A stretch of 64,000 nucleotides of DNA from Paenibacillus dendritiformis (GCF_945605565.1 NZ_OX216966.1:434001-498000); one strand, 5' to 3'; counted from the stretch's first letter, positions 44,247 through 52,993 are shown. Notes: generated from the sequence alone by a model not told the origin. Translations and numbers: made by a program.

Positions 44247-44839
44247 AATTAGACAATACGCTGCCGCTTGAATATCGCTCGGAGGAGAACAGCAACCGTA
44301 TTTTCGGATTCTGGTTGTTCCTGGGGGCAGAGATTGTCCTCTTCTCCACTCTCTTTGCTGTCTATCTGACATTGTGGAACCGTACGGGCAGCGGCCCGAC
44401 GGGTACGGATATTTTTGAACTGAAGGGCGTCCTGATCGAGACGTTCCTGCTTCTGACCAGCAGCTTCACCTGCGGTCTCGCGATTCACAGCATGCGTCTT
44501 GGATTGAAGAAGCCGTCGCTCGTCTTCTTCGGCATCACTCTGCTGCTCGGCCTTGGCTTCCTGGGCGTCGAGATTGCCGAGTTCGTGACGTATGTCCATG
44601 AAGGCGCAACCCTGCAGACGAGCGCCTTCCTGTCCAGCTTGTTCGTGCTGCTGGGCACGCACGGCGCACACGTCACGCTGGGTCTGCTGTGGGGAGCGGG
44701 GATTATGATTCAGATTTCACGCGAAGGCTTCACGCTGGATACATCGAACAAGTCGTTCATCTTCTCGCTGTACTGGCATTTCCTTGACGTCGTCTGGATC
44801 TTCATCTTCAGCTTTGTCTACTTGAAAGGATTGATGTGA
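44243..44839 (+). CDS. qoxC: Cytochrome aa3-type quinol oxidase subunit III
   Basis: 198 residues with five membrane helices, the heme-copper oxidase subunit III family (FGFWLFLGAEIVLFSTLFAVY, GTHGAHVTLG, YWHFLDVVWIFIF). It overlaps qoxB by four bases and stabilises the proton-pumping complex. Confidence 0.95.
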   Translation: MKLDNTLPLEYRSEENSNRIFGFWLFLGAEIVLFSTLFAVYLTLWNRTGSGPTGTDIFELKGVLIETFLLLTSSFTCGLAIHSMRLGLKKPSLVFFGITLLLGLGFLGVEIAEFVTYVHEGATLQTSAFLSSLFVLLGTHGAHVTLGLLWGAGIMIQISREGFTLDTSNKSFIFSLYWHFLDVVWIFIFSFVYLKGLM

Positions 44840-44840
44840 C

Positions 44841-45128
44841 ATGAAACAACTGTTCCCGATTCGTCATGTGATGGGATATGTCTTCTCTCTCATCCTTTCT
44901 GTCGTCGCGCTGGCCGTCATCTTCTGGGATATGTCGTTCGCCATGGGAATGACCATCCTGCTCGTCTGTGCAGCAATCCAGGCATCTGTGCAGCTATTCT
45001 TATTCATGCACGCTACGGAAGACAAGACGACGAAGTCGTCCAACATGACGAACCTCGTCTATGCGCTGTTCGTCGGGCTGGTGACCGTCTTCGGTACGCT
45101 GTTCACGATGATCTGGGGTTATCAATAA
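44841..45128 (+). CDS. qoxD: Cytochrome aa3-type quinol oxidase subunit IV
   Basis: 95 residues with three helices, matching the small CyoD/QoxD subunit (QLFLFMHATEDK). It begins one base after the qoxC stop. Two hairpins follow, ending the operon. Confidence 0.93.
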   Translation: MKQLFPIRHVMGYVFSLILSVVALAVIFWDMSFAMGMTILLVCAAIQASVQLFLFMHATEDKTTKSSNMTNLVYALFVGLVTVFGTLFTMIWGYQ

Positions 45129-45151
45129 TCGGAAATATTCACTTGCGAATA

Positions 45152-45220
45152 ACGCCTGTTCCTATCATGGAGCAGGCGTATTTCAGACTGTCGGCAAAGT
45201 CCTGTCGACAGTCTTTTTCT
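45152..45220 (+). terminator. Two successive terminator hairpins after qoxD
   Basis: First ACGCCTG/CAGGCGT (45152-45179, followed by ATTT), then GACTGTCG/CGACAGTC (45186-45213) followed by TTTTTCTT. The second is a textbook intrinsic terminator. Confidence 0.85.
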
Positions 45221-45296
45221 TAGGCAGGGCGGGGCCGGGGAAGGCAGGACCGTTAGGTCAGGGCAAGCGGGTACGGCAGGAAATTGCTGCACAGGC
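45221..45296. other. Spacer left of the repeat element
   Basis: G-rich spacer with no gene, ending in GCTGCACAGGC directly before the left end of repeat element copy B. Confidence 0.5.
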
Positions 45297-45894
45297 CAGG
45301 CTGTTGGAAAACCCCTGTTTTTTTGCGAAGGGGTGGAGATGGTCCATTTTCCTCATCCAAACTTGGCTATCAGAGCGTTTTTAAATCGATTTTTTCTACC
45401 GGGTGAAGAGATCCATCACAGGTAAAAAGTCCAATAGACTACTCAATAGCCTGATTTTACGGGATCCAAGCGACCGCGTCGGATGCTGGGGGCGTCATCG
45501 CCTTCAGGAAGCATTATCGGCCTGCTGGAAGCATCGTTGCCTCCTGGGGCTTGGACGTGCGGAGGAAATTGCTGCTATTTTACAGGAATTTCGGCTTAAT
45601 GAGTCCACATCCCGAGGAATTGCTGCAAATCTACATCATTTTAGGCCCTTTTGCTTCAAGCCGAAGCGAAACCGGGGAAATTCCTGTAATTTTGCAGGAT
45701 TCCCTTTCTGGAAAAGTCGTCCATATCGAATTGCTGTATTTATGCAGGATTTCGCTTACCGAATAGACGTGTCTGGAGAAATCGTGGAGTTTTGCGGATT
45801 TCGCCTGCCGGATGGGCGTGTCTAGAAAATGGTGCAGTTTTCAGGCCGGTAGAAATATCCATTCCCTACTCAAAACTTCTTTCTCAACAGCCTG
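45297..45894. mobile_element. Non-autonomous composite repeat element, copy B (598 bp)
   Basis: Inverted relative to copy A. Ends are CAGGCTGTTG (45297-45306) and CAACAGCCTG (45885-45894), flanked on both sides by ACAGGC (45291-45296 and 45895-45900), a 6-bp direct repeat consistent with target duplication. The left mini-element is 45297-45453; the right one is shortened (about 45850-45894). The core (about 45454-45845) matches the core of copy A in reverse, including the palindromes and text such as GGATCCAAGCGACCGCGTCGG. No transposase is present. Confidence 0.75.
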
Positions 45895-46082
45895 ACAGGC
45901 GCAGCATTTTTAGCCTCAAGACGTTAAATTCCGAGAAAATTCTGTAAAACGGCATCATTTCGCCATTTTGAACGCTATCTGCGCCTTGCCGCAGGATTAT
46001 TACTGTATTTTCGCAGTAATCCTATGTTCGCATACTCGTGCCAATGAAATTGCTGCATTCTTGCAGTATTGGCAGAGCAGAT
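45895..46082. repeat. Array of CTGCAAAA-type palindromes right of copy B
   Basis: Further motif copies such as CTGTAAAACGGCA (about 45938), ACTGTATTTTCGCAGT (about 46002) and GCTGCATTCTTGCAGT (about 46051), spaced roughly 50-60 bases. Between 46083 and 46301 I see only two very short frames: 46209-46241, ten codons after a strong AAGGAGG site, and one from an ATG near 46252, which may be gene debris. Confidence 0.5.
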
Positions 46083-46301
46083 AGCTCCGTTCAGAAGCTC
46101 AATCCATATCATGGTGTAAAAAGCAAATGGCACAAAAGAAGAGCCACAGCAAGGATCCTCGTATAGGAATAAGGTTGTCGAGACAACATGCCGAAGGAGG
46201 ATCTAGCTATGACCAGAGATGAGGGGATAGCGCCTTATTAGAATCTATCATGAATCAAGTTCTTCAGGCGCAGGCAACGTAACAGTGGAAGACGAGACAC
46301 T

Positions 46302-46559
46302 ATGAGGCGCAGGTTTTCATCTTTTTTATTGGCTTTCCTGTCAATTGTCGTCCTGTCGCAACTTGCTTCAGTGGCTTCCGCATACGAAGATAACACAGAC
46401 CGTATATCGACTCCTTGTACCCCCCTTTTTATCAATGCGATCCGCCGCCTATGTGACCCATCGCCCCCTTCCAGAATAGGATGCTCTAGGCGAATAACTA
46501 GAGGGAGGATCCGAACGCTATGCATGATTACCCCATGTATCCATATTACAGTACAATGA
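46302..46559 (+). CDS. Possible small secreted protein (uncertain)
   Basis: 85 codons. The first 27 residues form a good signal peptide (RRR, hydrophobic core, cut after VASA). The rest is short, Cys- and Arg-containing and unlike any family I know, and its last 40 bases overlap the start of the dehydrogenase gene in another frame. A GGAAG lies 10 bases before the ATG. It may be a real small secreted peptide or the remnant of a broken gene; I am not sure. Confidence 0.3.
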   Translation: MRRRFSSFLLAFLSIVVLSQLASVASAYEDNTDRISTPCTPLFINAIRRLCDPSPPSRIGCSRRITRGRIRTLCMITPCIHITVQ

Positions 46560-47425
46560 CGAAGTGCAAGGAGCAGCCGATTACGTTCCCGCCCCAGCAT
46601 CAAGATCAACAGCCGGGATTGGAATATGTAATGTATCCGCGGCCGATCGCGGAGAATCCGCACTATACCGGCAGCGGCAAGCTTCGGGATCGGGTCGTGC
46701 TCATTACGGGCGGAGACAGCGGCATTGGCCGGGCCGTGGCCATTGCTTGCGCCAAGGAAGGCGCGGCGGTGGCATTCGCTTACTTGTATGAAGAGGTCGA
46801 GGCGCAGGAGACCCGCACCCGGATCGAACAGTTAGGAGGGCCCGTCCTGGCGATGAAGGCTGATCTGCGCACTAGGGCGGCGTGCTGCGATATCGTGGAG
46901 CAGACGGTGCGCCGCTTCGGACGGCTCGATGTGCTGGTGAACAATATTGGCGTGCAGTATCCGCAGCACAGCCTGCTTGATATTACGGAGGAGCAGCTGG
47001 AGCAGACGTTCCGCACCAATATTTTCTCCTTCTTCTTCGTCACGCAGGCGGCACTGCCTCATCTGAAGCCGGGCAGCTCGATTATCAATACCGCCTCAGT
47101 TACCGCTTACCGGGGCGAAAAGACCTTGATTGACTATTCATCGACGAAGGGAGCCGTCGTATCCTTCACCCGCTCATTGTCCCTCTCGCTGGTCGATCAG
47201 GGCATCCGCGTCAACGCCGTCGCTCCTGGCCCGATCTGGACGCCGCTCATTCCGTCCAGCTTCTCCGCCGATCGGGTGGCGGTCTTCGGCTCGAATACGC
47301 CAATGAAGCGGGCCGGCCAGCCGTTCGAGCTCGCTCCCGCCTACATCTACCTGGCAAGCGACGATTCCCGCTACGTCACCGGCGAGACGATGCATGTGAA
47401 CGGAGGCGGGTTCATTACCTCCTGA
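46520..47425 (+). CDS. SDR-family oxidoreductase (YhdF/YhxD-like)
   Basis: 301 residues: an N-terminal extension of about 50 residues rich in Tyr, Pro and Gln (HQDQQPGLEYVMYPRP), then a classical short-chain dehydrogenase with NAD(P) motif TGGDSGIG (about 63-70), NNIG and catalytic YSSTK (about 203-207). This extended form is the general-stress YhdF/YhxD type. Substrate is unknown. GGGAGGATC lies 10 bases ahead of the ATG. Confidence 0.9.
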   Translation: MHDYPMYPYYSTMTKCKEQPITFPPQHQDQQPGLEYVMYPRPIAENPHYTGSGKLRDRVVLITGGDSGIGRAVAIACAKEGAAVAFAYLYEEVEAQETRTRIEQLGGPVLAMKADLRTRAACCDIVEQTVRRFGRLDVLVNNIGVQYPQHSLLDITEEQLEQTFRTNIFSFFFVTQAALPHLKPGSSIINTASVTAYRGEKTLIDYSSTKGAVVSFTRSLSLSLVDQGIRVNAVAPGPIWTPLIPSSFSADRVAVFGSNTPMKRAGQPFELAPAYIYLASDDSRYVTGETMHVNGGGFITS

Positions 47426-47493
47426 CTCTGACCGCAAGGAGCAGGACGGATCGCTGTCCGGCGGCCAGCCAGGCAGCCGATTGCCGGCCGAGG

Positions 47494-47925
47494 CTAGGCC
47501 GCCTTTCTTCGCATGACTTGATAGATAACCTCGGAGAAGACCAGCCCCATCGCGATCGCCCCCGAGATCATCGCCGCCTTGACCGCAAGCTGAACCGCAA
47601 TGTCGTATTGATTCCCGACCGCGTGCCGCATCGCGTCATAGGCCATGCCGCCGGGGACAAGCGGGATAATGCCGGAGACATTGAATACAATGATCGGGGT
47701 CCGGTACTTCTTGGCGAACACGTGGCTCACCATCGTCACGACGAAGGAGGCGATCAAGGTCGCCGGAATCGTATCGATCGCGACCATCGTACACGACAGG
47801 TAGACGAGCCACCCGATTAAGCCGACGAAGCCGCACTGCACGAGATTTTTCCCGGGAACGTTGAAAAGAATGCCGAAGGCAGCCGTCGCGAAGAAGCTGA
47901 CCGCCAGTTGTTCGATGAAGCTCAT
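47494..47925 (-). CDS. Threonine/serine exporter family, YjjB/DUF3815 half
   Basis: 143 residues with about five helices, matching the C-terminal (DUF3815, YjjB-like) half of ThrE exporters; text SGIIPLVPGGMAYDAMRHA is typical. It works with the YjjP-like partner encoded directly upstream. ATG 47925 has AGGAGG; ATG 47931 is also in frame. Related YjjPB exports succinate in E. coli, so the substrate may be an amino acid or a dicarboxylate. Confidence 0.88.
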   Translation of the reverse strand: MSFIEQLAVSFFATAAFGILFNVPGKNLVQCGFVGLIGWLVYLSCTMVAIDTIPATLIASFVVTMVSHVFAKKYRTPIIVFNVSGIIPLVPGGMAYDAMRHAVGNQYDIAVQLAVKAAMISGAIAMGLVFSEVIYQVMRRKAA

Positions 47926-47941
47926 TCCCATCCTCCTTCCA

Positions 47942-48700
47942 TTATCCGAGGGACAAGACGCATGCGATGCCGGCTCCGATCGCGAAGGCGGTCAGGAAGG
48001 CTTCCGCGCCCTTCGAGATGCCGGAGACGAGATGTCCGGCCATCAGATCCCGTACGGCATTCGTAATCAGCAGTCCGGGCACGAGCGGCATGACCGAGCC
48101 GATGATGATTTTATCCAATTCGCGCCCCAACCCATATGCGACGCATAGATAGGATACCGTCCCGATGGCGATCGATGCCAGGAACTCGGCGAAAAACTTG
48201 ATGCGTACCAGCCCGTGCACATACAGCAGCAGTGAGAAGCCGATGCCGCCCGCCAGCATCGCCGGCACGAATTCCGGCCAGCCGCCCCGGAACATAATGG
48301 CGAAGCAGCCGCTCGATATCGTCGCCGCGGCGATCTGCATCCATAGCGGATAGGCCAGCCGGGCCTTATCGATCCGCTGCAGCAAGCGCAGCGCCTCTGC
48401 CGCCGGGAGCCCGTCGCCGCTAATCTTGCGCGATATATTGTTGACGAGCGTCACCTTCTTCAGATCGGTCGACCGCTCCTCAATACGGAACAGCCGTGTC
48501 GCCGTCGCGGAGCCGTCGATGGCGAAAATGATGCCGGTCGGCGTCACGAAGCTGTGACTGTTCTCGTATCCATAAGCAGCCGCAATCCGCCTCATCGTGT
48601 CCTCCACCCGGTACGTCTCGCCGCCGCACTGGAGCATAATTTTCCCCGCGAGAAGACATACCTGGGTCACCTCGTAGCTTGCACTCGGCTGTGCGCTCAT
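47942..48700 (-). CDS. Threonine/serine exporter family, YjjP/DUF1212 half
   Basis: 252 residues. The N-terminal cytosolic DUF1212 region (GGETYRVEDTMRRIAAAYG) is followed by about five helices with PLVPGLLITNAVRDLMAGH. It pairs with the YjjB-like gene 16 bases downstream to form a ThrE-type exporter split over two genes. ATG 48700 is preceded by GGAGTGAAGG; an ATG at 48715 is less likely. Confidence 0.9.
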   Translation of the reverse strand: MSAQPSASYEVTQVCLLAGKIMLQCGGETYRVEDTMRRIAAAYGYENSHSFVTPTGIIFAIDGSATATRLFRIEERSTDLKKVTLVNNISRKISGDGLPAAEALRLLQRIDKARLAYPLWMQIAAATISSGCFAIMFRGGWPEFVPAMLAGGIGFSLLLYVHGLVRIKFFAEFLASIAIGTVSYLCVAYGLGRELDKIIIGSVMPLVPGLLITNAVRDLMAGHLVSGISKGAEAFLTAFAIGAGIACVLSLG

Positions 48701-48852
48701 TCCTTCACTCCCCATACTGGCATCTGCGCTTCCATAGATGAGATGATTGGGACATCGGCGATGTCCATTCGCAAAAAGGAGAGCCTTCGCTCTCCTTCTC
48801 TATCATGCTGCCTATAGTGTAACCGACGCCTCCCGGTTTAGTCCAGATGAGG

Positions 48853-48877
48853 AAAATGCAGCCTGAAGGCTGCATTT
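48853..48877 (-). terminator. Terminator after the TVP38-like gene
   Basis: Eleven-base arms AAATGCAGCCT / AGGCTGCATTT with a two-base loop, ending in TTTTCC on the minus strand. Confidence 0.75.
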
Positions 48878-48882
48878 CGAGC

Positions 48883-49599
48883 TCATGACCCTATCGATTC
48901 CTTCCGCTCGAGCACCGGCGGCTCCTGCTCTTCTTCCGGCGGGAGATCCTTGGTGAAGCGCGCTTCGATCTTCTTGCTTACCCATAGCGAAGCGGCAAGG
49001 AACAAGACGACATAAATAATCTGAACCGGATGATGAACGAACCGCATGAGATCATGCCCAATATAAGAGACCGCGAACACCATAATCGCCTTGCCGAACG
49101 TGACCGCAATGAAGAAGGAGCGGATGCGCATCCGGGCGATCGCGGCCGCCATATTGATGATGACGAACGGGCCTACCGGAAAAATACTGAGAAGGAAGAC
49201 ATAGCTGAACGCATTGCGCCGTACCCACAGCAAGCTCTTCTTCACCTTGGGCTTCTGCGCGTAGCGCTGAAAATAACGATGTCCGGCGATGGAACGGACG
49301 ATGAGGAACGTGACCATGCATCCGGCAACCATGCCGAGCCAGGAATAGAAGAACCCGAGCCACAGCCCGTATACAGCGGCATTGACGCCGACAATCACGA
49401 TCGTCGGCAGCGGGGGAATGAACGACTTCATGAAGGTCAGCAGAATACCGGGCAGCGGACCGAACGAGCGGAACTGCTCCAGCAGATTCCTGAGGTTCTC
49501 CTCCGTCACGTAAGACATGATATTCGATAACTCCATATTTTCTATGCACCAACTTCTATTCAGCTTGATGGGACAGAGCCGAGCTATCCGCTTCGCCAT
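48883..49599 (-). CDS. TVP38/TMEM64 (VTT-domain) membrane protein
   Basis: 238 residues with a DedA/VTT-like domain: FMKSFIPPLPTIVIVGVNAAVYG, GYLxG-like VAGCMVTFLIVRSIAGHRYF and PVGPFVIINMAAAIARM. Such proteins act in the membrane, possibly in lipid scrambling. ATG 49599 has GGAGG four bases upstream; later ATGs at 49536 or 49518 would drop a 20-28 residue basic N-terminus and cannot be excluded. The C-terminal tail is acidic and Pro-rich. Confidence 0.82.
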   Translation of the reverse strand: MAKRIARLCPIKLNRSWCIENMELSNIMSYVTEENLRNLLEQFRSFGPLPGILLTFMKSFIPPLPTIVIVGVNAAVYGLWLGFFYSWLGMVAGCMVTFLIVRSIAGHRYFQRYAQKPKVKKSLLWVRRNAFSYVFLLSIFPVGPFVIINMAAAIARMRIRSFFIAVTFGKAIMVFAVSYIGHDLMRFVHHPVQIIYVVLFLAASLWVSKKIEARFTKDLPPEEEQEPPVLERKESIGS

Positions 49600-49826
49600 C
49601 TATCCTCCGCCTAAGCATAGCATAAATATCGGGCCAGGAGATTACCGATCCGCGCTGCCATCAATTGTTCAATAATGGAACAGGGACGCCCGCCGCCGGC
49701 CGCCCCTGAAGCAGGCTTAGGGCCGCTTCCTGATAAGCGGCGGCATTTCCCAATAGGTCAGCATCCGCCAGAACCACTCCAACGGTTCGCGCGAAAGGGC
49801 TAGCCGGCATGCCGCACCAATCCCCA

Positions 49827-50522
49827 TTAGCCGGCCATCAGATTTTTGGCCCCTTGCGGATAGAACACGGAGATATGATCGACATGCGGATTCGGGTTCT
49901 TCGCGGTTGGCTTCGGCACAATGAATTTGAGTTCATAATCCGGGCTGGCCTTGTACACATAGATCGCATCGCCTCCGGTCTCGCGCACATCCTTCGACTT
50001 GCCGAGCGCCTTCTCCACATCCTCCAGCGTCAGCTTTTGCACTTCCGGATCGTCCGAACGGACGTCGAACAGCTGCATGCCCTTGTTATAGCCGAAGACG
50101 ATATGCCGCTTCTCATACGTGGCGTACATGCCCTGTCCCGCGAACTCGTCCTTGTCCGGCTCGCCCCATTCCTTCTCCACGTCATCCATCAAGCCATGCT
50201 CGACGGCGAAGTCACTGTGCGCGACCCGGCCTTCGGCAGCGAGCTTCATCATCTCCTCTACCTCTTGCTCCGCAGTCGGCTCGCCCTTCTCCGGCACCGG
50301 CTTCGTCACCCCGGAAGTCTCGGATTCGCCGGAAGGCACCGATGCGGGCGGCTTCTCCGTCGAGGACGCATCCGTTGAAGGGGACGGTGTCCGGGACGCG
50401 GTATCAGTGGTAGTGGCGGGGGTATTGGCCGGCGCCTGCGCTTCCGGCTCCGTGCCGCAAGCGCTGAGCAGCAGGGCCAGCGACAGACTTAACGCCATCG
50501 TTATCATCGTATTGCGTTGCAT
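49827..50522 (-). CDS. YjgB/DUF4309-like lipoprotein
   Basis: 231 residues: lipobox LLSAC (Cys about 22), then about 75 residues rich in Thr, Pro, Ser and Glu (cell-wall spanning linker), then a DUF4309 domain with repeated pattern EKEWGEPDKDEFAGQGMYATYEKRHIVFGYN and VEKALGKSKDVRETGGDAIYVYKA. Likely exported and membrane-anchored; function unknown. I chose ATG 50522, 8 bases after GGAG; the upstream frame is not coding-like. Confidence 0.85.
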   Translation of the reverse strand: MQRNTMITMALSLSLALLLSACGTEPEAQAPANTPATTTDTASRTPSPSTDASSTEKPPASVPSGESETSGVTKPVPEKGEPTAEQEVEEMMKLAAEGRVAHSDFAVEHGLMDDVEKEWGEPDKDEFAGQGMYATYEKRHIVFGYNKGMQLFDVRSDDPEVQKLTLEDVEKALGKSKDVRETGGDAIYVYKASPDYELKFIVPKPTAKNPNPHVDHISVFYPQGAKNLMAG

Positions 50523-50806
50523 GGCCATCACTCCTTTAGGTTCGGATGATTTACATGCAGATATGTTAACATTGACGTATTCATTCCGCAAATAGACAAT
50601 CGGCTCTCCTGCATCGTTTTCCCTTTTCTGACACAAAAAAGCGCTTCAACAATGTATCGGCCTCCCTGGTCAACCTCCATTTCTCCCTCACAATCACCCT
50701 CCGCTCAGCCGGAGGAAGATTGCAACCGTACACGGCAAAACAGCAGATAGCCGAAGCCATCTGCTGTAAGCTGCCATGCCGCCCGACCTCGAGCGAATGG
50801 TATATA

Positions 50807-51664
50807 TCAGGATTGAACTTGCAGAATGAGATGAATCCCGTTCGGATCCACTGTTCGTACCGCGCCCGCTTCCTCCTCAATCGGCGCATGAAGCTGACGC
50901 AGCCGTTCCACGGTCTGCTTCCGCGTCTCCTCGTCCGGCAGCATGAGCGTGAACCATTTCAAGCCAGCGCTATGCTTCGCGGGAGCTGACGCCCCAGCGC
51001 TATGCCATGTATTCAAGCCAATATGATGATGGTATTTGCCGGTCGAGATGAACAACGCTTGCCGGCCATAACGGGCGACGGTCTCGAAGCCCAGCCCCCG
51101 ACCGTAAAATTCCTCCGTCTTCTCCAACTCGGATACCTGCAAATGAATATGGCCGATGATGGTGCCGCTTGGCATCGCCGTCCATGGGCGTCCGGTCGCT
51201 TCATGCAGCAGGCTGTCAGCCTGCAGCGCCACCGTCGCCATGCCGACCTGGCCGTCATTCCAGCTCCATGTATCCGGCGAGCGATCGGCATAAATCTCGA
51301 TGCCGTTCCCTTCCGGATCGGCCAGATAGAGCGCTTCGCTCACATAGTGATCCGATGCTCCCTGGAGAGGGTACCCAATCTGGATGAAATATTGAAGAAT
51401 ATCGGCCAGATCGGATCGGCTCGGGAGCAGGAACGCAATATGGTATAGCCCGGTTTTGCGCGGGTTCCTAGGCTCGATCGTATCCGGCTGCTCCAGCGTG
51501 ACGAGAGGCGTCACGCCATCCGCCGTCAATACGGCGCTGGCGCCGGATTGCTCAAGCACCTGGAACCCGAGGATATCGCGGTAGAACAAGAGCGAGCGTT
51601 CGAGACTCTCGACGGCCAGTTGAACATGCCCGACATAAGTAGACGGGTGACGATGAAAATTCAT
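50807..51664 (-). CDS. catE: Catechol-2,3-dioxygenase-like VOC protein
   Basis: 285 residues forming two paired VOC/glyoxalase modules. Metal ligands fit CatE: His in YVGHVQLAV or IGHIHLQV, His in YHHHIGLNTW and Glu near LADPEGNGIEIYADR. CatE opens catechol rings in response to thiol-reactive quinones. It follows the DoxX gene by 32 bases and is divergent from an HxlR-type regulator, the catDE/catR layout known from Bacillus subtilis. GGGGGAACC lies ahead of the ATG. Confidence 0.85.
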   Translation of the reverse strand: MNFHRHPSTYVGHVQLAVESLERSLLFYRDILGFQVLEQSGASAVLTADGVTPLVTLEQPDTIEPRNPRKTGLYHIAFLLPSRSDLADILQYFIQIGYPLQGASDHYVSEALYLADPEGNGIEIYADRSPDTWSWNDGQVGMATVALQADSLLHEATGRPWTAMPSGTIIGHIHLQVSELEKTEEFYGRGLGFETVARYGRQALFISTGKYHHHIGLNTWHSAGASAPAKHSAGLKWFTLMLPDEETRKQTVERLRQLHAPIEEEAGAVRTVDPNGIHLILQVQS

Positions 51665-51696
51665 AAGCTGGTTCCCCCTTCAGGCTCTAGGCCTGT

Positions 51697-52107
51697 TCAT
51701 GCGCTCGGCTTGCTGCCGAACAAAAGACGATCGAGCGACCACGTATTGCTTGGTGCCAGGACCAAATATACCGCCATCACAAAGTAGGCCAGATCCAGTT
51801 CATAGCCCGCCATTTCCGGACTGCCGGTAAAGCCTGCTGCGAACTTCACCTTCACCATCGCCCCAGCCATGATAATAATGAACAGGGCAGCGAAGAGGCG
51901 GGTGCCCAGCCCAAGAATAAGAGCGATGCCTCCGATAATCTCAATCAGTGCAACAGCATAAGCCGCAAATCCAGGCAGCCCCAGACTCTCGAAGAATCCC
52001 ATCGTATTGCCAATGCCGCCCTGGAACTTCTGAAAGCCGTGAATAAGAAACGCCGCTCCCAAAAAGATCCTTAACAGCAGAGCACCTAGTTCGTGAAGTT
52101 TTGTCAT
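51697..52107 (-). CDS. catD: DoxX-family membrane protein (CatD-like)
   Basis: 136 residues and four helices of the DoxX family (LLRIFLGAAFLIHGFQKF, FFESLGLPGFAAYAVALIEIIGG). In B. subtilis CatD accompanies the dioxygenase CatE and helps with quinone/thiol stress. A GTG at 52119 would add four residues. The promoter and operator region lies at 52170-52212. Confidence 0.82.
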   Translation of the reverse strand: MTKLHELGALLLRIFLGAAFLIHGFQKFQGGIGNTMGFFESLGLPGFAAYAVALIEIIGGIALILGLGTRLFAALFIIIMAGAMVKVKFAAGFTGSPEMAGYELDLAYFVMAVYLVLAPSNTWSLDRLLFGSKPSA

Positions 52108-52169
52108 TTCCGAATACACATCCTTTAATTTTAGAATAGCTGCAACCTGGCGTTGCCATCACCTCGGTT

Positions 52170-52219
52170 ACTAATTACAAGTAAATATAAATTAGTCAAT
52201 CAATATTGTCAAGTAATTA
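52170..52219 (-). promoter_or_regulatory. catDE promoter with candidate HxlR operator
   Basis: Minus-strand TTGACA (52207-52212), 17 bases, TATATT (52184-52189), followed at once by TACTTGTAATTAGTAAC. TTAC/GTAA half-sites recur on both sides of the -10, as expected for a DUF24/HxlR operator. The divergent regulator has an extended -10 (TGCTATAAT at about 52257-52265). Confidence 0.65.
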
Positions 52220-52287
52220 TATTTTTTTGAGAAAGATGCTTATTTCCCATCACCAGTGCTATAATAGAGTTGTAGAGGTGATGGAAC

Positions 52288-52605
52288 ATGAACGGAACAT
52301 CCAGTGAACGATGCCCCCGCTTCGACAAAGCGATGAGCATTTTGAGCCAGCGATGGACAGGGCTTATCATCCATCAATTGTTGGCAGGCCCGCAGCGCTT
52401 CTGCACGATGGAATCGGCAATCGCCATCAGCGGCCGGGTCCTATCCGAGCGATTGAAGGATCTCGAGCGCGAAGGCATCGTGCGCCGTGAAGTATATCCC
52501 GACACGCCGGTGCGCATCGAATATTCTTTGACGGAGAAGGGACACGCTCTCGAACCGATCATTCGAGACATTGAAGCTTGGGCCGCGCAATGGATCGAGC
52601 TGTAA
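52288..52605 (+). CDS. HxlR/DUF24-family regulator (CatR/YodB-like)
   Basis: 105 residues with the HxlR winged helix (RWTGLIIHQLLAGPQRFCTMESAIAISGRVLSERLKDLEREGIV). It carries Cys at about residue 9 (ERCPRFDKA), the conserved N-terminal redox Cys of YodB/CatR-type thiol sensors, and a second Cys about residue 38. Divergent from catDE, it is the probable repressor released by quinones or other electrophiles. GAGGTGATGGAAC precedes the ATG. Confidence 0.88.
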   Translation: MNGTSSERCPRFDKAMSILSQRWTGLIIHQLLAGPQRFCTMESAIAISGRVLSERLKDLEREGIVRREVYPDTPVRIEYSLTEKGHALEPIIRDIEAWAAQWIEL

Positions 52606-52702
52606 CCCGCCGCTGCGCAGCGCCTCGCTGCCGATAACATCAAAGCCGGATCTCCTTCGCGGGAGACTCCGGCTTTGTTCGCTTTCTTTTACCTATAAAT
52701 AC

Positions 52703-52990
52703 CTACTCCGTCGGCTTCTTCGTGAGCTGCTCCTGCGCGAGACGAATCATCTCCCGCACCATCGTGCCGCCAATCCGGCCCCCGACGCGCCCTGCCGATT
52801 CCGTCGACAACTCTCCGTTGTCTCCCGGCTGCAGCGGCACGCCCAGCGTCTTGGCGACCTCGTACTTGACGTCGTCCGGCCGGTTCGGATCTACGGCGAA
52901 GCCTTCCTGCCGCATCACTTCCGCCTTGAACGCGTTGACGCCCTGCTCTGCTCCGTTCACGAGCAGCCTTCTTCGGTTCCTGCGGGCCAT
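52703..52990 (-). CDS. Alpha/beta-type small acid-soluble spore protein
   Basis: 95 residues with the SASP signature: EVMRQEGFAVDPNRPDD... near the N-terminal half and GGRIGGTMVREMIRLAQEQL at the C-terminus. These proteins coat and protect spore DNA and are degraded on germination by GPR. AAGGAGG precedes two adjacent ATGs (52993 and 52990). The N-terminus RRNRRR is unusually basic. It indicates an endospore former. Confidence 0.92.
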   Translation of the reverse strand: MARRNRRRLLVNGAEQGVNAFKAEVMRQEGFAVDPNRPDDVKYEVAKTLGVPLQPGDNGELSTESAGRVGGRIGGTMVREMIRLAQEQLTKKPTE

Positions 52991-52993
52991 CAT

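Noticed and set aside
42747..44372. 541-codon minus-strand frame opposite qoxB
   Set aside because: A composition shadow of qoxB: rich in Arg, His and Glu, no domain text, no ribosome site.
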